From Trichlorobacter ammonificans (lineage in GTDB: Bacteria > Desulfobacterota > Desulfuromonadia > Geobacterales > Pseudopelobacteraceae): a stretch of 64,000 bases of DNA. Position 1 is the stretch's first letter. Each line of letters starts with the position of its first letter. The stretch is from NCBI RefSeq assembly GCF_933509905.1, contig NZ_OW150024.1:124001-188000 (forward strand), written 5' to 3'. Made by a program: the position numbers and the translations under genes. Positions 22,476-30,681 of this stretch are shown in pieces. The notes under the pieces were generated by a model, which saw only the letters and a program-made list of their open reading frames with translations, had not been told where the DNA came from and ran no database searches.

Positions 22476-25452
22476 ATGGTACCTCCTTAACACCATCCAA
22501 TAGACCGGTTTCACGAAGCTCTCTAATTTTTTGGCACAGATACCGACGGTCCCGTTCTTCCGATTCAAGCTTAATCCGCCGCATTTCGTCAGCCGGGTGC
22601 TTGGTAATCATCTTATGCACATTGCCATCCACATTCCCTTTCGCAGCGCGGTTAAGAATTGACTGCTTGCCGGTCTTCTGGTGGTGTACCACTTGGTTAT
22701 GACCGTTATAGATAACTTCGTACCCCTTCAGCACCGTACGGATATCGTGCTCAATGTCATCAACTTGGCTGGGGGAGAAGCGCACATCAAACTCACCAAC
22801 ATCATAGAGTGCCTCGTTCCGAAAGAGATGGCAACAACCCATGACTGATACGCAGGAACGGATGTAATTCAACTGGCCGTAATCCGGTTCGTTGCCGTGT
22901 TTGCAGGTTACCCGCAGACTGTTCTCCTCGGCAACATCCAGAAACACCCCGCCGTATTGCAGGGTAGGTAGGTGGAGCGGATCCACAATTCTGCTGCCAA
23001 CAACACCGGCCGTGGGGAATGCCTTTAGCGTAGCCAGCAGGCGTCCCAACCAGTCCGGCGGTACATCCACATCATCATCTAGGTAGGCGATGTAATCGGC
23101 CTGGCGGGCTTCCGGTTGTGCCATCAGCCAGTTGCGGGCCGCAGGAGCCCCCACATTGGTGGGCAGATGGATCACTCGGCAGCTGTTGCGGGGAAAGAGC
23201 GCCGTCGCCTGCTCCATCAAATCACCGGTGCCGTCCGTGCTGTTGTTATCCAACATGAGAATGGCGGCTGTGCCCAGGTTAGAAGCGGCAAGGCCCTTGA
23301 GGGTTGCCTCCAGAACATCGCGCTTGTTCCAGCAGTAGATGAGCACGCAGATATTTTCGCCGGCAAGATCGTGTTGCACCATACGATCAAAGCCGGTCAT
23401 ACAGTCGTGCATCTTCAGATAGAGATGCATCTGGAGAGGGTCGTAACGGAGGGATTCTCGCCAGAACCGCATGGCACCTTGCTTGTCGCCCAGAATATAC
23501 AGGCATTCCGCGAGCAGGTTGATGCAATGGGAGTTGGTTCGCAGCTCCAGCGATCTTTCCAAGGGGTGCAGCGCAGCCGGATAATCTCCGCAACGGAAAT
23601 GGGAAGCTCCCATGGTCCAATGCCACCACCACTCAAAAGCCGTACCGGCAAATACTATCTCCCGTTGCTGCAGGAACCGCTTCCAGTCGCTACCGGTGGC
23701 AATCAAGCGGGTTGTCTGTTCCCAAAGCAGCTCCGGATCGCCGGGATACTGTTCCGCCAATGGGCGTAGAAGCTGGTCTGCCTGTTCATGTTCAAAAGCG
23801 GTTAACAGCTCCTGCAACCGGTTTTTTTGCTGACGAAGCGGACGGAACTGCTCCAGCCAGCCAAGCATTTCCACCAAGCCAGGATCAGGTCCCTTGACTG
23901 TTTGTGAAAGGCTCCGGATATAATCGCTGACATCCTCAAGATACGGCTTTTCTTCAAATATACGCAGTAGACAGTAATACCCGATGCCAAGCAGCTCAGG
24001 CGGTGCCTGACCTTGCGACGTGTCGAAGGCAACATTGGCGATTTCCAGGTAACGTGACGTAATCAGATTGCCATCCTGAATGCGGAGCTGAAAATACCGT
24101 TGGAAATACGTGAACCGATCTGACAGGTTTCCGGCTGTGACGCACGTTGTTGGAAAGGGAATACGATCAAGCAGACAGGTCGTTGCCGACCATGTTGGTA
24201 CGGTGGGGATGCGATGAATGGCTGCCGCCTGCCACGTTTGCCGGTCGGCAGGTTCAATCGCTGAAATAAGGTATGATGCTCCTTCTTGCGCTTCAGCGCC
24301 GTGCCGGCCAGCTTTTCTGTCAAGCTCCATCAGTGCTGGTAAATGCTCCGAGGTAACGATCCCCACCGTATCGTAATACCATTTGATAAAGTTCAGTACC
24401 GGATACAACTGCATTGCAGTCTCCTCAAGGCTACGAGAAGAACTCTGAAGGAGCCGTTGGTACAGACCTGCAGCATGGCTAGATAACGCCGTCAGGGTAG
24501 TATCAAGCTTTTCATCCGAATATTGCCAGAGGTACATGAAGCCAAAGTTGTGTTCCTGCTCCAGGATCGGTGGCATGCTGGTGACGGTGGCTTGGTAGGT
24601 CAATGCTTCAATCTTGTGCACCCATTCGCCCAACTGCGTTACCAACGATTCAAGCCGTCGATGACTGCTGCGAAAACGCAAGGCATCTGCGGGTGTCATG
24701 CGTGCGTAATGATGAGGGAGGTGATTATGTCTGCTGAAGATCAATACTCCACCCTTGCCGCGAAAAACAAACATCCTGCCAAGCCCTTGAGGGGCAAGAT
24801 GGTGGGCGTGCAGGGCGCGACAATCGGGACGATAGTAGATGACACAGCCCAACTGCGCCAGCCTATAACCCAATTCGATATCTTCTGCCCCCATTCTGAT
24901 GAATGCCGGGTCGAAAAAATCTGTCGTACGTATGAAGTCTCGCTGCAGGCTGATGTTGCAAGTATAGAATTTATCGTAACTATAGGGGGTGTCCGGCTGC
25001 ATAGTGCAGTATTCGAAGATCAGGTCTGAGTGGTCCAGGCAGTAGCCAACCGGTTTAGCTGTGTCGGTATAATCGGGATGCATAGTGAAGAGGCCCAGTA
25101 CGGCAGCCTTTGGATTCTTGATTCGACGATGTTCTTTCAGATGGATTTCCAGTGCCCATGGGTCAAGCAGTGCATCATCGTTGAGAAACAGGACATAGGT
25201 ACCTGATGCGTTTGCAATTCCCATATTGCGGGCTGAAGCAGGGCCATTATTGTCTTGTCGGAGATAGGCCAGTGAATAGGGCGCACGATAAGAGGTAACC
25301 AGCTCTCTCGTCTGATCGGTTGAGCCGTCATCGCAGACAATGACTTCGAAACATTCAGAAGAAAGTGTCTGCTTGGCAAGGTGGCCGAGACAGAGCTTCA
25401 AAATATCACAGCGGTTGAATGTTGGAATTATAATAGACAGCATTGTATTCAT
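22462..25452 (-). CDS. Bifunctional GT2-TPR-GT2 glycosyltransferase
   Basis: A 996-residue protein. The N-terminal GT2 domain (residues about 4-230) has LSIIIPTFNRCDILKLC, CDDGSTDQTRE, ASARNMGIANASG and FLNDDALLDPW. A long helical middle part follows, with TPR-like repeats at about 550-680 (WHWTMGASHFRCGDYPAAL). The C-terminal GT2 domain (about 690-930) has LIYCWNKRD, DNNSTDGTGDL, NVGAPAARNWL and YLDDDVDVPPDW and is the paralogue of the next gene. Start ATG 25452 overlaps the upstream stop as ATGA; a GTG at 25464 is the alternative. Two active sites with a spacer suggest processive or stepwise addition of sugars. Base composition becomes AT-richer in this gene than in galE and glf. Confidence 0.85.
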   Translation of the reverse strand: MNTMLSIIIPTFNRCDILKLCLGHLAKQTLSSECFEVIVCDDGSTDQTRELVTSYRAPYSLAYLRQDNNGPASARNMGIANASGTYVLFLNDDALLDPWALEIHLKEHRRIKNPKAAVLGLFTMHPDYTDTAKPVGYCLDHSDLIFEYCTMQPDTPYSYDKFYTCNISLQRDFIRTTDFFDPAFIRMGAEDIELGYRLAQLGCVIYYRPDCRALHAHHLAPQGLGRMFVFRGKGGVLIFSRHNHLPHHYARMTPADALRFRSSHRRLESLVTQLGEWVHKIEALTYQATVTSMPPILEQEHNFGFMYLWQYSDEKLDTTLTALSSHAAGLYQRLLQSSSRSLEETAMQLYPVLNFIKWYYDTVGIVTSEHLPALMELDRKAGRHGAEAQEGASYLISAIEPADRQTWQAAAIHRIPTVPTWSATTCLLDRIPFPTTCVTAGNLSDRFTYFQRYFQLRIQDGNLITSRYLEIANVAFDTSQGQAPPELLGIGYYCLLRIFEEKPYLEDVSDYIRSLSQTVKGPDPGLVEMLGWLEQFRPLRQQKNRLQELLTAFEHEQADQLLRPLAEQYPGDPELLWEQTTRLIATGSDWKRFLQQREIVFAGTAFEWWWHWTMGASHFRCGDYPAALHPLERSLELRTNSHCINLLAECLYILGDKQGAMRFWRESLRYDPLQMHLYLKMHDCMTGFDRMVQHDLAGENICVLIYCWNKRDVLEATLKGLAASNLGTAAILMLDNNSTDGTGDLMEQATALFPRNSCRVIHLPTNVGAPAARNWLMAQPEARQADYIAYLDDDVDVPPDWLGRLLATLKAFPTAGVVGSRIVDPLHLPTLQYGGVFLDVAEENSLRVTCKHGNEPDYGQLNYIRSCVSVMGCCHLFRNEALYDVGEFDVRFSPSQVDDIEHDIRTVLKGYEVIYNGHNQVVHHQKTGKQSILNRAAKGNVDGNVHKMITKHPADEMRRIKLESEERDRRYLCQKIRELRETGLLDGVKEVPFGII

Positions 25453-28400
25453 AGTGATTGACACGCTCTTAAAACAAGCTCAGCATCGCTGTGGTAGCCA
25501 AGCGACCTAAGAAGTCCAGTGAGGCGCTTGCCGACTGCTTTTGATGGACATTCGGAAAATAGAGTAGCTAAAGTCGAAAGCTGCAATTGTGGTGAATCAG
25601 AAAAGTAATCTTTGTAATCAACTTTCGGGAAAATAGTCAGCTTACCGTCTAGGGTCGCATCAACAATAATTCTACCGGACGATTCATATGCATTTTTAGC
25701 CAAGTTGTAGGAGCGTTCCGATCGCTCCAAGTCCGGCAGGTGCCAACGCATCCCTTTGCCGAAGTAATCAGGATGGAAATGGTTTGGATCGTCTCCCTGT
25801 GAGATAACTTCTTTGTTGGGATCACCGGGAGTCACGAAATGATGGTCAACGCCAATGAGGACCACTTCAGAAAAGCCCATGAAGTAAGCTAGTTGCATAG
25901 CAACATAGGTGACGGTCCAGCCCTCATGCAGGCCGGCATAGGGCGTTGTAGAAAACTCCCATTGGGGGTGCTCGGCAATGAACATGATGTCACGGGGATC
26001 TTTAACGAAGTTTATACCCTTATGGCTCAAAAATTTTGGCATGGGCAGCGCAAGAATGTCATCGGCGCTTTGTTCTATGACCAGTGGATTAACTGAAACA
26101 TAATAAGTTGGGCGGAACTTCCATTTGTCGAAAATCAGATAGATACGATTCATACCGAAACAGATCTCCTGCTCCAGGAATGACAGGTCCATTTTGTTGA
26201 GGCTCGGTCCGTTGCCAATAATGACACAACGTTGCCCTGCGTGAATATCCTGATATTGTTTCATACGCATGGCAGAACGCTGCAAAATGAGCACTTTGCG
26301 ATCAGGTTGCGGGGGCGGTACCACCGGTTGTTGTTGGGCGTGCAGTAGCTCAGTCGACTCTCTGCATCCATGCAAACCTGTCTCAGCCACCGTTATCAAA
26401 TGCTGCAAATCAGGTGGACAATCCCGTCCTGCCTGCAAATATTTAGCCCGAAGCCTGTCAAGCAATTCAATTGCCTTGCCAAACATCGGGACGGCATCTT
26501 CGAGTTTGTTGAGTATGCCCAGTGCTTGGCCGCGCACGAGATAGGGAACAGGCTCGTTTGGAACAAGCCGCATTGCTGCAGTAGCAAAATCATCTGCTTT
26601 GACGGGATCGCAGCTAAGGCAGAACACTGCATTGTCGCTAAGCCAGGCCGGATCCTCCCATTTTTGATTGCTCGGCATCATTCTCCACATAAAGCCAATG
26701 TAGTCTTCCAATCCAGGAGATTTCTTCTGAAGAGCTTTTCTCATTGCCTTCAATCTTAGGACTGTTTCCGTAAGGCGCTCAGGTTTTTCGGGGAAATCGT
26801 GGTATATAAGTACATCAGGATAATATTTGATGCAGTCTATGCGCTTGCCGTAGTTGCAAAAGAGCCGGTAGGAGAGCTCAGCCCCTTCAAAACCGAACAG
26901 CAACTCATCATATCCACCAACCGTAATAAACGCATCCCTTTTAAAAGCGGTATTCATTTCAAGTCCTACGGTTGAAGCAATCGATACATCTCCCAAATCA
27001 TAATTAAGTGGAATATGTTTTTTCCCTTCGTTTGTTTTCAATAGAACTTTTCCACGCAAAGCAATGATATTTTCTTCATCAAAGTGCCTAGTGATATTTA
27101 AGATCCAGTCTTTATCTGCGATAGCATCGTCATCAAGAATCGCAACTATTTCACCAGCTGATAACTGTACTCCTAAATTTCTGGCGTATGAGGGACCATA
27201 ATTGCAGCTTGATTCTATATAACAGTAGTTGTAAAGCAGTTTTAATATACCATTTTTCAAAACGTCTACTGACTCTCCATTGTTAACGATTATCACTTCG
27301 AAATTTACAAAAGACTGGACATTAAGTAGATTAAGGTTTTCAAGTAACTCATTCTGACGATTAAATGTAGTTATAATGACACTTACTTTCGGGGATAGCC
27401 TTGGAGTACGCCAGTCGAAGACCTGTTCTTGGTTTTCATGGGCAGCAGAGTTGATTTTCATCAAGGTATTTCGACGCAGCATATGTATTTCAGGCCAGCG
27501 TGAAAAGACCGGGTGCCCGCCCAATCCTTCGGGGCCGACCGACAGGCTATAGAGAGAGGCATACTCATAACACTTCTGCAGAAAAGCCGTTTCAAGCCAT
27601 GAAAGAAAAGAGTTTCCAGCATATTCGAGACTGTCATTGCGAATCAATCGCACTCCCAGAACTTCCTTGAGATGGTAAAACCTATACTTCTGGGCAATGC
27701 GAAGCCAATACTCATAATCGCCCGCAGTGTAGAAAATTTCATCAAAATATCCAAATTCGTCATGGACGCAAGCGCGCCACATCGGCTGTGAGCTGGCAAA
27801 ACATTCATCAAGCAACCGGTTCCAAGAAAATGGGCCCCTGTCACAGTCAAACCAGAACTCCTTCTTGCCGCCCTCTAGCTCGCGATAGTACTTCTGATTT
27901 ACATACACGAGGCCAATATCTTGGTTCGCGTCCAGCACCGCTGCCATTTTTTCGTACGCATCAAGGGCATGTGCATCGTCTGTGTTTGCATTGGTGATAT
28001 ATTTACCCCGAGCAAGGCGTATTCCTCGGTTCCATGCCTTATAAATGCTCTCTCTGGTAGCCGTCTTCACATAAACGATATTGGGATGGCGGGCCATGTA
28101 TTCATAGACAATTGCTTCTTCGTTTTGTTGAGAGCAACTGTTAATGACGATTATTTCCAAGCGGTCGGCAATGGTCTGGCGCAGCAAATCATCCAGGCAT
28201 TCGCGCATATAGCGTTCCGAATTATACGTGGATACAATTGCCGAAACGATATATTCGTGCTGAATGCCACTTACAGATAACTTATCATCGTTTTCAGAGC
28301 GGTAAAAGTTTCCTGCTGCCGGTACAGTATGAGGGTTACAAAAAATATCCGCAAATTCGATTTTGGGGAAAACGGTCAATTTTCCGCCGAAGGTTGCATC

Positions 28401-28967
28401 AATAATGATTCTACCTTCCCACTCACAAATACCTTTTGCCAATTGAAATGAATCTTCAATCGTCGTATCCGGTATATCGTGGTCGAATCCTACAAGAAAA
28501 ATCTGGCTGAACCCCATATGGAAGGCCAACTGCATGACAACAAAGGCTGTAGAAGCACCGGGATTATATCCTTTGCGCAAATCAGTGAAAAATTTTTCAC
28601 CTGAAAGATTCTTTTCAAGAAAAATGGTGGTGGGCGAAATTGAGTTTGGATTGAACTGACTGATGTCGTGAAATTTGGTGCTGGGAATTTTAACGATATC
28701 GGCATGGAGTAGTTGCATCAGGGCATGGTCGATGCAGACATAAAAAGTAGGAAAAAAACCTATAGTAGAAAACGTAAGATAAATCTCGTCCATCCCGAAC
28801 GTAATTTCATCCTTCAATTTCGACAAGTCGATCTTGTTCAAGCTCGGGCCATTACCAAGTATGAAACAGCGCTTGCCGCGATAGCGATTCCTTAACGCTT
28901 CCAGTCTTCCGGTGTCTATTTCAGGGCAAATATGTTGCATCCGCTTGACCTGCTGATTATTTTTCAT
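25449..28967 (-). CDS. DUF115-GT2-GT2-TPR-DUF115 multi-domain glycan enzyme
   Basis: A 1172-residue protein with mirror-like architecture. Residues 31-205 are a DUF115/MptE-like domain (CFILGNGPSLNKIDLSKL), 238-430 a GT2 domain (YIVSAIVSTYNSERYMREC), 527-720 a second GT2 domain (VSVIITTFNRQNELLENL, ILDDDAIADKDW), about 795-845 a TPR, and 911-1115 a second DUF115 domain (CVIIGNGPSLNKMDLSFL). DUF115 is the core of Maf proteins, which transfer pseudaminic or related acids onto flagellin, and of MptE. Two DUF115 ends around two GT2 domains is an arrangement I do not recognise. It could build and attach a glycan in one complex. ATG 28967 has GAGGGG upstream. AT-rich compared with flanking core genes. 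Confidence 0.85.
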   Translation of the reverse strand: MKNNQQVKRMQHICPEIDTGRLEALRNRYRGKRCFILGNGPSLNKIDLSKLKDEITFGMDEIYLTFSTIGFFPTFYVCIDHALMQLLHADIVKIPSTKFHDISQFNPNSISPTTIFLEKNLSGEKFFTDLRKGYNPGASTAFVVMQLAFHMGFSQIFLVGFDHDIPDTTIEDSFQLAKGICEWEGRIIIDATFGGKLTVFPKIEFADIFCNPHTVPAAGNFYRSENDDKLSVSGIQHEYIVSAIVSTYNSERYMRECLDDLLRQTIADRLEIIVINSCSQQNEEAIVYEYMARHPNIVYVKTATRESIYKAWNRGIRLARGKYITNANTDDAHALDAYEKMAAVLDANQDIGLVYVNQKYYRELEGGKKEFWFDCDRGPFSWNRLLDECFASSQPMWRACVHDEFGYFDEIFYTAGDYEYWLRIAQKYRFYHLKEVLGVRLIRNDSLEYAGNSFLSWLETAFLQKCYEYASLYSLSVGPEGLGGHPVFSRWPEIHMLRRNTLMKINSAAHENQEQVFDWRTPRLSPKVSVIITTFNRQNELLENLNLLNVQSFVNFEVIIVNNGESVDVLKNGILKLLYNYCYIESSCNYGPSYARNLGVQLSAGEIVAILDDDAIADKDWILNITRHFDEENIIALRGKVLLKTNEGKKHIPLNYDLGDVSIASTVGLEMNTAFKRDAFITVGGYDELLFGFEGAELSYRLFCNYGKRIDCIKYYPDVLIYHDFPEKPERLTETVLRLKAMRKALQKKSPGLEDYIGFMWRMMPSNQKWEDPAWLSDNAVFCLSCDPVKADDFATAAMRLVPNEPVPYLVRGQALGILNKLEDAVPMFGKAIELLDRLRAKYLQAGRDCPPDLQHLITVAETGLHGCRESTELLHAQQQPVVPPPQPDRKVLILQRSAMRMKQYQDIHAGQRCVIIGNGPSLNKMDLSFLEQEICFGMNRIYLIFDKWKFRPTYYVSVNPLVIEQSADDILALPMPKFLSHKGINFVKDPRDIMFIAEHPQWEFSTTPYAGLHEGWTVTYVAMQLAYFMGFSEVVLIGVDHHFVTPGDPNKEVISQGDDPNHFHPDYFGKGMRWHLPDLERSERSYNLAKNAYESSGRIIVDATLDGKLTIFPKVDYKDYFSDSPQLQLSTLATLFSECPSKAVGKRLTGLLRSLGYHSDAELVLRACQSL

Positions 28968-28987
28968 GAAAAGCCCCTCAAAAACTG

Positions 28988-29914
28988 TTAGTGGCACTTC
29001 ACCATCCAGAAACTGCCGCCGCCCATGCCAATTCCATAGTTTGGAAAAAGTTTCAGCAGCTCTTGTTTGTACTTTCTTCCCATATATCCGACAGCATATT
29101 TTACACGATATTGAGTGTTACCTATGAGAAAAGCTTGTAGAATATATTGTTCGCTCCAAAAAAAGTGTTTTTCTTTAATCCACATTTCAGGATAGTCATA
29201 TGGAAAAAAAATATCATGAATATGAACTAAAACCCCTGGTTTAAGCCGAGGTAACACTTCAAAAAATAAGTACAACACATCACTGCCAATCTTTGCCACA
29301 TGAGTTGAATCGATAAAAAGGATATCGTTTTCCTGTAACTCAAGAAAAATATTTAAGTCTATTTCCTGTACCGGACATTGATACAGTCGGCTTACGCCTG
29401 GAACCCCTTCGCGGATGAAATCTCTGGGATATGGCTCTATGCAGAGTATCTCTCCGGTGCCATTTAGTTTGACTGCATTTGCAGTCACCAATGTCGAGTA
29501 ACCACTGCCCACCTCAATAATTTTCTGGGGTCTGTACTTTCTAATAAAGCAGTGTAAGATGGCGGGGTCAAGACCCACAAACTGGTCGTTCTCATAGCTG
29601 TATTGAAATTTGTCGCCTGTAAACTTTAGAGGATATTGACTGTATTCTGGCTGATAGAAAGAAAGAACGTCTTTTATGAACGAAAGTTGCTCTTGATCAT
29701 TCATCTCAATTCCCGGCATATCTGATGCCTTCTGCCAAGTTTCGGGAGGAATTTTACCTGTATCCGGAATCGGCGAGTAGAACCAAACTGGCATAACATG
29801 AATACCCTGCTGCTCGAGACAAGCAAAAAATTCTCTGTGTACCAGCGGATTCTTTGTGATCAACTTCAATATGTCAATCAATGATCTAAAATCTTCGTTA
29901 CTTAGTGTGGTCAT
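28988..29914 (-). CDS. Class I SAM methyltransferase-like protein
   Basis: A 308-residue protein. The SAM-binding motif is KIIEVGSGYSTLVTANAVK (residues about 134-152), followed by the acidic loop ILCIEPYP and the DILFIDSTHVAKIGSDV motif of the Methyltransf_24 type, then LKPGVLVHIHDIFFPYDYPE. The N-terminal 100 residues are helical with no recognised domain. This subtype includes O-methyltransferases of antibiotic and glycan pathways, and also some hydroxylase-like members. It lies 20 bases before the DUF115 protein gene in a run of similar genes. The likely role is methylation of a sugar in the island's glycan; substrate unknown. Clearly AT-rich. Confidence 0.75.
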   Translation of the reverse strand: MTTLSNEDFRSLIDILKLITKNPLVHREFFACLEQQGIHVMPVWFYSPIPDTGKIPPETWQKASDMPGIEMNDQEQLSFIKDVLSFYQPEYSQYPLKFTGDKFQYSYENDQFVGLDPAILHCFIRKYRPQKIIEVGSGYSTLVTANAVKLNGTGEILCIEPYPRDFIREGVPGVSRLYQCPVQEIDLNIFLELQENDILFIDSTHVAKIGSDVLYLFFEVLPRLKPGVLVHIHDIFFPYDYPEMWIKEKHFFWSEQYILQAFLIGNTQYRVKYAVGYMGRKYKQELLKLFPNYGIGMGGGSFWMVKCH

Positions 29915-29935
29915 GAATTTACCTCGATCTGGTTA

Positions 29936-30652
29936 CTATTTTTTTATAACAGATACCATTATAGAACCAAAATAGTAACGACCTGGATATGGTGATACCG
30001 GATATTCGTTTATGTTTTTTCTATAATAATACTCGTAAACAATTCGCAATGGTTCGAGTAAAACGGGTTCTTGTGCACTGTGGATATCCCATAAGAATTT
30101 TAGAGGCTCTTGGTCAAAGGCAAAACCTGCACCTTCAATCATCATAAGAAGTTCACTAAAATTTGCTGCTGGCGAGTAGGGGTTAACATCAATTGTGTGT
30201 ACCGATTTACCCCCAGGACGTAAAACCCTGTGAATGTCTTTAAATACTGATGAAAGCTTATTAAATGGAGTGTGTTCTAATACCGAAATAGAAAAAACTA
30301 AATCAAAGTAATTTTCAGGGAGCTCGCTAGAAAAATCTCCAAGCAATCCATCAACATATCTTGTATTACGACGCAAGGACATAGCCTCTTTAAAAGCTTC
30401 TTCAGGGTAAAATCCTGAGCTGTCACTTATCCAGTATTCAAATAGTTGCCCAAAATGGGTGTCAAAAAATAGATTCAGGCCTGCTCCTGCCTCTAGCACA
30501 TTTCTAGGCTTTGTCTTTTCTATCTGCTGAATGCAGAAAAGTGTTCCTAATTGCTTCAGTCCCCATGCGAAATCATTATCATTAATATATTTAGTTTTAT
30601 TATAGTGTCCAAGCAAATCTATTAGATCTTTGCAGGTTGCCAATCTTAGCAT
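29936..30652 (-). CDS. SAM-dependent methyltransferase (Methyltransf_11 type)
   Basis: A 238-residue protein with NVLEAGAGLNLFFDTHFG as the SAM loop (about residue 50), the FSISVLEHTPF motif IV region and RVLRPGGKSVHTIDVNPYSP. The last phrase is nearly the same as in the C-terminal domain of the next gene upstream (LKPGGKSIHAIDF), so the two are related by duplication. I place the start at ATG 30652, with TGAGG 6 bases upstream; a TTG four codons earlier has no such support. One of the most AT-rich genes in the window. A role in glycan methylation is inferred from the neighbours only. Confidence 0.75.
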   Translation of the reverse strand: MLRLATCKDLIDLLGHYNKTKYINDNDFAWGLKQLGTLFCIQQIEKTKPRNVLEAGAGLNLFFDTHFGQLFEYWISDSSGFYPEEAFKEAMSLRRNTRYVDGLLGDFSSELPENYFDLVFSISVLEHTPFNKLSSVFKDIHRVLRPGGKSVHTIDVNPYSPAANFSELLMMIEGAGFAFDQEPLKFLWDIHSAQEPVLLEPLRIVYEYYYRKNINEYPVSPYPGRYYFGSIMVSVIKK

Positions 30653-30681
30653 GGAAAACCTCAATATATGATTGATACATA

